The notes under the pieces were generated by a model that saw only the letters and a program-made list of their open reading frames with translations, did not search any database and was not told where the DNA came from. From G963662265 sp963668545 (lineage in GTDB: Bacteria > Spirochaetota > Spirochaetia > CADAEX01), in NCBI GenBank assembly GCA_963668545.1, contig OY764868.1, positions 3,410,001-3,474,000 of the forward strand: 64,000 nucleotides of DNA, read 5' to 3'. The position numbers and the translations under genes were made by a program. Below, piece by piece: positions 58,469 to 64,000 of this stretch. Numbering within the stretch: the stretch's first letter is position 1; each line of letters starts with the position of its first letter.

Positions 58469-59305
58469 ATGGTTATTTTTTACGCGCTGATGTCAGCTTT
58501 TGCCTTCGGAACAGCCGATTTTCTCGGGGGCTTCTCATCAAGAAAAAATGCAACAACAGTAACTGTTGCCTGGTCACAGGGGGCAGGTCTTTTAACAGTT
58601 CTTATCGCCGCACCTCTGATGGGGGCAGAGCATATCGCGGGAACAGATATTTTCCGGGGTATGGCAGGGGGAATATCGGGAGCACTTGGAGTGCTTGTTC
58701 TTTTTCACGGCCTGTCAACAGGACTCGCATCTGTTGTTTCCCCGATAGCTGCTCTCTCGGGAGCTGCTATCCCGGTTCTTTTCGGATTCCTTACAGGGGA
58801 AAGGCCTCCCCTTTTGACATGGACAGGGGTTGCCATATCCCTTCCAGCAATACTGCTTCTTTCATGGGAAAAGGGTGATAAAAATGACCATATTATACGC
58901 TCTCTGCAGCTGGGTCTTGTATCAGGTGCTCTTTTCGGAGGATTTTTCATATTGCTTTCACGGACATCTGAAAGCTCAGGGATGTGGCCCCTGGCAGCAG
59001 CCCGCTTAACAACCGTTCCCCTTTTTATTCTTCTTTCTGTTATAAGGAAGTCAAATCTGACCCTGGAAAAGGGAACCCGGAGAATGACTGTTACAAGCGG
59101 TACCCTTGATATGGCGGCTAATGTTTTCTACATACTTGCCGTAAGGACCGGGTATCTTATTTTTGCTGTTATACTGACTGCTCTTTATCCTGCACCTACA
59201 GTCATACTCCAGAAGATATTTCTCCATGAAAAACTAACCCGCCCGAGAATCGCCGGGCTCGTGCTTTCAATCACAGGAGCGGCCCTGATAGGGGTGGGAG
59301 GCTAG
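58469..59305 (+). CDS. EamA family transporter
   Basis: A drug/metabolite transporter-superfamily permease of 278 residues with ten hydrophobic helices, a typical EamA duplication. Helix 1 begins YALMSAFAFGTADFLGGF, and the second half begins around LQLGLVSGALFGGFFILLS. Substrate unknown. No strong ribosome binding site is present; an extended -10-like TGCTAAGAT ends five bases before the ATG, so this too may have a leaderless message. It precedes plsC by 65 bases on the same strand. Confidence 0.88.
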   Translation: MVIFYALMSAFAFGTADFLGGFSSRKNATTVTVAWSQGAGLLTVLIAAPLMGAEHIAGTDIFRGMAGGISGALGVLVLFHGLSTGLASVVSPIAALSGAAIPVLFGFLTGERPPLLTWTGVAISLPAILLLSWEKGDKNDHIIRSLQLGLVSGALFGGFFILLSRTSESSGMWPLAAARLTTVPLFILLSVIRKSNLTLEKGTRRMTVTSGTLDMAANVFYILAVRTGYLIFAVILTALYPAPTVILQKIFLHEKLTRPRIAGLVLSITGAALIGVGG

Positions 59306-59332
59306 CCTTAACAGAAATATAAATAATTTGGA

Positions 59333-59361
59333 TTGACTTATAAAGAACAGTTCTGTAATCT
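59333..59361 (+). promoter_or_regulatory. Promoter of plsC, nine bases before its ATG
   Basis: TTGACT at 59333-59338 and TAATCT at 59356-59361 are 17 bases apart. Nine bases follow to the ATG, and there is no Shine-Dalgarno sequence. The -10 box is weak (three matches). Confidence 0.4.
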
Positions 59362-59370
59362 TAAAATCCA

Positions 59371-60111
59371 ATGAAAATAATAATGTTGATATTATCTCTC
59401 TTTACATGGTTTGAAATTGTTCTCTGCTTTATCCTTTTTTTTCCGTTTCAGTTTCTCCTTTTTCTTCTTACAGTGCTTTTTGACAGGAAAAGAGCAGTTA
59501 TGCATTACAATTCATCACTATGGTGCACGTTTGCCCTTTTTCTGAGTCCCCTGTGGTCCATTGATATAAAAGGAAAGGAAAACCTCGACAGAAAAAAATC
59601 ATTCATAGTTGTAATGAACCACCAGTCGCTTATAGACATACTTCTTACTTTCCGTCTCTTCTATCCCTTTAAAATGATAGGGAAAAAAGTACTCGGCCTG
59701 GTACCCATAGTGGGGTGGAACCTTGTATTGAGCGGGCACCTTCTTGTAGACAGGAAAAATACAAAAAGCCAGTTTGCGGCTATAAGGAAAATGGAGAAGC
59801 TCATAAAACAGGGGGAATCAATGTTTGTTTATCCTGAAGGAACCAGGACAAAAAACGGGGAAATAGGGCTGTTTAAAAAAGGGGCATTCAGGACAGCAGT
59901 TGCAACTCAGACAGCGGTTCTTCCTGTTGTTATAGACGGGCCTTACCAGCTTCTGCCTAAAAAAGGGTTTGTTATAAACAGACCAAGAAAAATCCATATA
60001 CAGATACTACCCCCTGTACAGATCAGGGATGGAATAAAGGCAGCTGAGCTGGCAGAGGAAACACGGACAGTTATGTGCGATGCCCTGGAACGGATGAGAA
60101 AGAAAATTTAA
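59371..60111 (+). CDS. plsC: 1-acyl-sn-glycerol-3-phosphate acyltransferase
   Basis: Transfers an acyl chain to lysophosphatidate to make phosphatidate in phospholipid synthesis. At 246 residues it has two N-terminal hydrophobic segments, the catalytic HX4D in NHQSLIDILL near residue 86, and the substrate motif PEGTRTKNG near residue 158. It is membrane-bound on the cytoplasmic side. The N-terminal region is longer than in minimal PlsC. It stands between EamA and a TPR protein. Confidence 0.92.
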   Translation: MKIIMLILSLFTWFEIVLCFILFFPFQFLLFLLTVLFDRKRAVMHYNSSLWCTFALFLSPLWSIDIKGKENLDRKKSFIVVMNHQSLIDILLTFRLFYPFKMIGKKVLGLVPIVGWNLVLSGHLLVDRKNTKSQFAAIRKMEKLIKQGESMFVYPEGTRTKNGEIGLFKKGAFRTAVATQTAVLPVVIDGPYQLLPKKGFVINRPRKIHIQILPPVQIRDGIKAAELAEETRTVMCDALERMRKKI

Positions 60112-60207
60112 TATATTTAAGCAGGGTTTATAAATTTAATTTGAAAAACTGTAAATATGATATAATTATTCGTTAAAGTATATTTAAAAACTTTCCGGAG
60201 GTTGAAA

Positions 60208-60948
60208 GTGTTTTTTTTCTCAATTCCTTTACTGCTTCAAATCCTTTTAATAGTACATGCCTTTAAAACCGGGCGGGACAGAATATGGATATATATATTG
60301 ATATTCCTCCCTTTTGCAGGGGCAGCAGCGTACCTGATAATAGAGATACTGCCTGAGTTTTTCAGGAGCAGCACTGCATATAAAGCTAAAAATGCAATAA
60401 GCCATGCAGCAGCCCCTAACAGGGAATTTGAAATGCTCAAGTCAATGGCAGAGCTTTCTCCCACATTTGATAATATAAAAAAACTTGGCGATGAATACTT
60501 TAGGAGAAAACAGTATGAAGAGGCTGCTGAATTATATCAAAAAGCACTATCAGGTCCCTTTAATGATGATGCGGGAGTATTATACAAACTTGCAGAAACT
60601 TATTACTGCAGTTCTCTCTATGAAAAGGCAAAATCCGCATTATACAGGATCTACAATAAACAGAATGATAATTCAACCATAGAAGTAATCGCCCTGCTGG
60701 CGGAAACAGAGGACCTGACAGGCAATCCTGAAAAAGCGGAAGAATTCTATCTGAAAGCCGCAAACAGGGGCGCTGACTTCAGGTACAGATATAATTACGG
60801 AAAATTCCTTCTCAACAAGGGGAAAAAGAAAGAGGCGAATGAGCAGTTTCTGAATATACTCAATTCATATGAAATTCTCCCTCTCCATTATAAAAAGAAA
60901 AACAGGAAATGGGTTTCAGTTATAAATGAAGAGATGAAGAATTTTTAA
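60208..60948 (+). CDS. Membrane-anchored TPR protein
   Basis: About 246 residues. Two N-terminal membrane helices (LLLQILLIVHAF and IWIYILIFLPFAGAAAYLIIEIL) are followed by three or four TPR units (about 85-235, FRRKQYEEAAELYQKAL and AEEFYLKAANRG), which face the cytoplasm or periplasm. It resembles proteins with a phospholipase-D-nuclease-like N-terminal membrane segment joined to TPRs. I put the start at a GTG at 60208, because GGAGG at 60197-60201 lies six bases before it and directly against a TTG at 60202. Partner unknown. Confidence 0.8.
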   Translation: MFFFSIPLLLQILLIVHAFKTGRDRIWIYILIFLPFAGAAAYLIIEILPEFFRSSTAYKAKNAISHAAAPNREFEMLKSMAELSPTFDNIKKLGDEYFRRKQYEEAAELYQKALSGPFNDDAGVLYKLAETYYCSSLYEKAKSALYRIYNKQNDNSTIEVIALLAETEDLTGNPEKAEEFYLKAANRGADFRYRYNYGKFLLNKGKKKEANEQFLNILNSYEILPLHYKKKNRKWVSVINEEMKNF

Positions 60949-61020
60949 TTATGGAAAATAAATGAACATTGTTTTCTTCACACAAAAGGACTTTCAATAG
61001 CAAGTGGCAATCCTTCCTGA

Positions 61021-61056
61021 ACAGCTGTCAGGAAGATTCCGGACAGCTGTTTTTTA
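61021..61056 (+). terminator. Terminator behind the TPR gene
   Basis: ACAGCTGTC (61021-61029) and GACAGCTGT (61042-61050) form a 9-bp stem followed by TTTTTTA. An alternative stem (CTTCCTGA 61013-61020 with TCAGGAAG 61028-61035) would exclude it. Confidence 0.75.
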
Positions 61057-61073
61057 TTTAATTCTGCTACTCT

Positions 61074-62990
61074 TTACTCAAGATTGAAAAAGCTGATTGT
61101 TTCAATCATATTCTGAGCCTGACTCTCAAGCTCCTCGCTCATGGCTGACAATTCTTCTGAAGCTGATACATTCTGCTGGATTACAGAATCAAACTGAAGT
61201 ATTGCATTGTTTATCTGATCAGCCCCTGTATTCTGCTCAGCACTGGCAAGAGCAACCTCTTTAGTAAGTTCAGCAGATTTCTGGGCTTTTTCTGCGACGG
61301 AATTCATAGATTCAAGTGCGCTTTGAGAAATCAGAACACTTGCTTCTGCTTCAGATGTAATTTCAACAGCAGCTTTCTGGCTTGTTTCTGCCAGTTTTCT
61401 GACTTCCGAGGCAACAACAGCAAACCCTTTTCCGGCTTCCCCTGCACGGGCAGCCTCAATAGCAGCATTAAGAGCAAGCATATTTGTATTTCTTGCAATA
61501 TCTTGAATTAAAGATATTTTTTCATTTATTGTTTCCATGCTTGAAGCTGTTTTATTTACCTGTTCAAGGGCAATACCCATATCTGCTCCAGCCTGACCTG
61601 TAATTTCAAGGTTTCTGTTAGCATTGTCAGTATTCTGGATTATATTGGAGACCAGTTCCTCCATACTGGAAGAGATTTCCTCTGTACTTGCAGCCTGTTC
61701 ATTGGCACCTGAAGATATCTGATAAGAGGATGAGGATATCTGCTTGCTTCCGGAAGCGACCTGATTTGCAGCATCTTTAATCTGTGAGAGTATATCTGAG
61801 AGATTCTCCCTCATTGAATTAAGTGCTTCAGCAAGATCTCCAAGCTCATCCCCTCTCCGTAAATCCATGACAGTTGCCAGGTTCCCTTTTGAAATAGCTT
61901 CCGCCAGATAAACAGCCTTTTTCAGAGGAGCAGTTATGGAGCGGGCAAAGAGAATTATGAATAATACTGTGAAAATAAGTATGATAAACCCGATAACCAT
62001 TACAGTCGCAGACATACTGTTTGCCATTGAATTTATTTCCAGTTTGGGAATACTTACAATTATTGACCACCTGTTCACGCTGCCTTTAAAATTAAGGGGA
62101 ATTGAATAACTGTAGAGAGAGCCTTTTATTCCCTCGACACGATGAGTAAAGTTAAAGGATTTTCCGTTTCTTATATTTTCCTCAATATCCTTTGTCATCC
62201 ATGGAAATTCGCTTATATCCTTTCCCAGCATGGTCTCATTTTTTGTTGAGACAACAGTGCCTCCCTCACTTACAAGTGTTAGAAAACCATTATCATAAAT
62301 CTGGACGGCACTGATCTCTTTATGCAGTGAACCAACTTCAAAATCACACCCCACAACACCTATAAAATTATTATCAATGTCATATAAAGGTTCTGCTATT
62401 GTAGCAACTGTCTGTATACCATTTGAATATTCAAATTCATAGATATCAGATATTGTTATTGTTCCGTTGTCCCGGGGAGCTGTATACCATGTATCAGCTT
62501 CAGGATCACCTGAAAGTTCAGAAGGGTAAATACCGATAACACCATTACCTTCATCATATATCCATGTACTGTATGCACCGCTTTCCCCATATGCATCAGA
62601 TCCTGCATATTCCTCATCTTTATTATCAAAAGCATTCGGTTCAAAATTAATCCAGGTATCATAAATCTGTGATTTTTCTGATGACCGGATAAACCAGTTT
62701 TTCAGAATCAGAGTAATAAGATCTCTTGACGGTTCAACATCGTCTGACTGGACAATGGATTCAATGCTTTCAGCAATACCAGTTGTTTCACTCATAGCAC
62801 TTTGAAACAACTTGAGGACATCAGAACCGTAATGGTTGGCAAATTCCTGTGCAATAACCGAGGCATCTTTATTCGCCAGTTTCAGAGTCTGTGTACGTGT
62901 GTATGAAACAAAAAAAACTATAACAAAAATAAGAATAATAGAAATAAATAATGTCAGCTTTGCAGCTATCTTCAGCCGGCCTGTTTTCAT
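61074..62990 (-). CDS. Methyl-accepting chemotaxis protein with dCache sensor
   Basis: A second chemoreceptor, 638 residues. Order: membrane helix (about 10-30), extracytoplasmic Cache domain (35-325, with YTAPRDNGTITISDIYEF), second helix (330-350), HAMP (to about 400), and a signalling domain with the tip IARNTNMLALNAAIEAARAGE and many Gln/Glu pairs for methylation. Its sensor half differs from the receptor at 40726, so the ligand should differ. AGGAGG precedes the ATG; a TATAAT at 63023-63018 lies upstream but without a clear -35. Confidence 0.95.
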   Translation of the reverse strand: MKTGRLKIAAKLTLFISIILIFVIVFFVSYTRTQTLKLANKDASVIAQEFANHYGSDVLKLFQSAMSETTGIAESIESIVQSDDVEPSRDLITLILKNWFIRSSEKSQIYDTWINFEPNAFDNKDEEYAGSDAYGESGAYSTWIYDEGNGVIGIYPSELSGDPEADTWYTAPRDNGTITISDIYEFEYSNGIQTVATIAEPLYDIDNNFIGVVGCDFEVGSLHKEISAVQIYDNGFLTLVSEGGTVVSTKNETMLGKDISEFPWMTKDIEENIRNGKSFNFTHRVEGIKGSLYSYSIPLNFKGSVNRWSIIVSIPKLEINSMANSMSATVMVIGFIILIFTVLFIILFARSITAPLKKAVYLAEAISKGNLATVMDLRRGDELGDLAEALNSMRENLSDILSQIKDAANQVASGSKQISSSSYQISSGANEQAASTEEISSSMEELVSNIIQNTDNANRNLEITGQAGADMGIALEQVNKTASSMETINEKISLIQDIARNTNMLALNAAIEAARAGEAGKGFAVVASEVRKLAETSQKAAVEITSEAEASVLISQSALESMNSVAEKAQKSAELTKEVALASAEQNTGADQINNAILQFDSVIQQNVSASEELSAMSEELESQAQNMIETISFFNLE

Positions 62991-63290
62991 AAATCCTCCT
63001 CAGCGTTGTAATAAAAAATTATACTTTTTAAGGATTCATAAGAATTTACTTTTAACTGTAATAAATTATAATTTAAAAAAGGTTAATTATTTATTATTTT
63101 TTAAAAAAAGTGCTTACAAAGATTAGTAAAAATAATTCTTTGCTCAGAATGATATAAATACAGGACTTACGACCTTTATACTGATGCCGGAATATTGAAG
63201 ATATTTCCGGAGAATTATACTTATCGATCCTGTCGAATAGCGATCATTTTTAATCGAGCCGAGTCTGCGGATCGAGTCTTACAAATGCAT
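62991..63290. other. Gene-free region upstream of the second chemoreceptor
   Basis: About 300 bases, very AT-rich near the chemoreceptor and with no supported reading frame. It holds the receptor promoter region and, at 63187-63210, a near-perfect inverted repeat (CCGGAATAT and ATATTTCCGG, one extra T). The tRNA-Leu terminator is at its right end. Confidence 0.5.
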
Positions 63291-63314
63291 AAAAAAGCCC
63301 CTCAATTGAGGAGC
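63291..63314 (-). terminator. Terminator of tRNA-Leu(CAG)
   Basis: On the minus strand GCTCCTC-AATT-GAGGGGC (one U-G pair) is followed by six U residues, just behind the tRNA 3' end. Confidence 0.85.
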
Positions 63315-63322
63315 TTTTTTTG

Positions 63323-63406
63323 TGCTCGGAAGAGGACTCGAACCTCCATGGGGCAACCCCCACTAGAACCTGAATCTAGCGTGTCTACCAGTTTCACCAT
63401 CCGAGC
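63323..63406 (-). tRNA. tRNA-Leu(CAG)
   Basis: A class II tRNA of 84 bases with the acceptor GCTCGGA/TCCGAGC, discriminator A and a long variable arm. The loop TTCAGGT between CTAGA and TCTAG gives anticodon CAG, reading CUG. CCA is not encoded. Confidence 0.96.
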
Positions 63407-63417
63407 TGGTAATTATG

Positions 63418-63446
63418 AATATAAAACAACTGAAGGGGGGTGTCAA
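63418..63446 (-). promoter_or_regulatory. Promoter of tRNA-Leu(CAG)
   Basis: On the minus strand TTGACA (63446-63441) and TATATT (63423-63418) are 17 bases apart; the predicted start is a few bases before the tRNA. A run of six C residues lies inside the spacer. Confidence 0.75.
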
Positions 63447-63578
63447 TAACCCCTGCTTAACTATTATTCTTAAATACGTCAGACAAATACAAACTATTCC
63501 ATATCTCTTTAGCCTAAAAAGATTGCCAATTGTATGATAAATTGTTAATTTAAGTTAATAATTCCGAGGTGGATCAAT

Positions 63579-64000
63579 TTGGGGCTAAAAATACTATTTA
63601 TCGGCGAAATTGTAGGAAAAGCGGGGCTTTTCTGCATTAAAAAGCTTCTTCCGGAGATAAAACAGGAACATGACATCGATTTTGTAATTGCCAACGGGGA
63701 AGGAACGACAGGGGGATTCGGTCTGGGGAAGAACCACTCTGTTTACCTGAGAAAACTCGGCATAGATGTAATAACAACCGGGGAAAAAACATTTTTCAAG
63801 AAGGATATGGTTGAGCATATTCAGCTTGCCCCATATATACTGAGGCCGGCAAATTTCCCCTACGGAGTTCCCGGCAGGGGATGGAAAATATACCAGACAG
63901 AAAAGGCTAAAATAGGTGTAATTTCTCTTCTCGGAAACTCGGGATTCTACCGGGTGCATTTAAGCAACCCGTTTTCCTATATGCCGGAACTTGTAAACAA
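63579..64000 (+). CDS. YmdB-like metallophosphoesterase, metal ligands apparently lost (partial)
   Basis: The first 140 residues of a protein of the YmdB/TIGR00282 family; the gene runs past the window. Start is a TTG at 63579 behind GAGGTGG. The family frame is clear (KILFIG, FVIANGE, RPANFP), but key ligand positions differ: IGEIVG for IGDxVG, ANGEG for ANGEN, and TTGEKTFFKKD for TxGNHxWDKKE. So the Asp, Asn and Asn-His metal ligands known from YmdB are replaced, while the fold-defining residues remain. In the family the enzyme is a 2',3'-cyclic phosphodiesterase; this copy is probably inactive or altered. The family often follows RNase Y. Confidence 0.85.
   Translation, partial: MGLKILFIGEIVGKAGLFCIKKLLPEIKQEHDIDFVIANGEGTTGGFGLGKNHSVYLRKLGIDVITTGEKTFFKKDMVEHIQLAPYILRPANFPYGVPGRGWKIYQTEKAKIGVISLLGNSGFYRVHLSNPFSYMPELVN

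Noticed and set aside
63195..63449. Plus-strand frame across tRNA-Leu
   Set aside because: It is antisense to the tRNA (RKRTRTSMGQPP-type peptide) and contains its terminator and promoter; not a gene.
1..64000. CRISPR arrays, insertion sequences, prophage, integrase or toxin-antitoxin pairs
   Set aside because: No spaced direct repeats, transposase, integrase or phage-type genes were seen among the supported reading frames.

Overview
The window looks like part of a spirochaete chromosome (order Spirochaetales or a close relative). This is inferred from gene content, not from a 16S gene, which is absent. Supporting signs are a class I (LysK-type) lysyl-tRNA synthetase, an HPr kinase/HPr pair joined to rpoN and an NtrY/NtrX-like pair, two methyl-accepting chemotaxis proteins with cheR and cheB, many c-di-GMP proteins, and an LptA/LptB/LptC set showing a diderm envelope. 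The DNA is moderately AT-rich, genes are closely packed on both strands, and I see no insertion sequence, prophage or CRISPR array.

Layout. 1-6.3 kb: a TPR protein, then a minus-strand operon (LamG/FN3 protein, large TPR protein, HDOD protein, metallo-hydrolase). 6.5-8.3 kb: uvrC. 8.3-20.4 kb: a long minus-strand series, read from high to low coordinates as pyrG, lptC, lptA, lptB, rpoN, hpf, hprK, ptsH, DUF4390-like gene, sensor kinase, sigma-54 activator, lexA, holA. It has internal promoters before rpoN and hprK. 20.5-23.8 kb: cheR, cheB, a J-domain protein and pth. 23.8-27.5 kb: an MFS transporter, recR, ybaB and dnaX. 27.7-28.4 kb: SRP RNA and five tRNAs, including all four serine isoacceptors. 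28.4-36.5 kb: a propeller/GGDEF sensor with rlpA, lysK, an NHL lipoprotein, a small membrane protein and era. 36.5-37.1 kb: a gene-free region with a repeat-like element and a candidate structured RNA. 37.1-40.5 kb: clpP, purC, a secreted nuclease/phosphatase-fold protein and a HAD hydrolase. 40.7-50.9 kb: a chemoreceptor, a homocysteine methyltransferase/MTHFR fusion, a HisE protein with a decayed HisI half, hisA, an acyl-CoA synthetase, a lipase-like hydrolase, a candidate small RNA, a FAH-family enzyme and a PAS protein. 51-64 kb: an ADP-ribosylglycohydrolase, a dual-specificity phosphatase, a 57-residue gene, a coiled-coil protein, a GGDEF/EAL protein, an N-formylglutamate amidohydrolase/C39-peptidase pair, EamA, PlsC, a TPR protein, a second chemoreceptor, tRNA-Leu and the start of a YmdB-like gene whose metal ligands look lost.

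How it fits together. The 8-20 kb block resembles the proteobacterial lptC-lptA-lptB-rpoN-hpf-ptsN-rapZ-npr cluster, with hprK/ptsH in place of the nitrogen-PTS genes and its own NtrY/NtrX-like pair, lexA and holA added. This suggests that sigma-54, envelope lipid export and carbon/energy sensing through HPr are coordinated. Several sigma-70-like promoters sit so close to start codons lacking a Shine-Dalgarno sequence (pyrG, lysK, plsC, a HAD gene, an unknown membrane gene, hprK) that leaderless mRNAs seem to be used regularly. The most interesting unexplained items are two candidate small RNA genes, the degenerate YmdB and HisI proteins, a tRNA-Arg with anticodon GCG, and an 18-bp palindrome upstream of the methionine-cycle gene.
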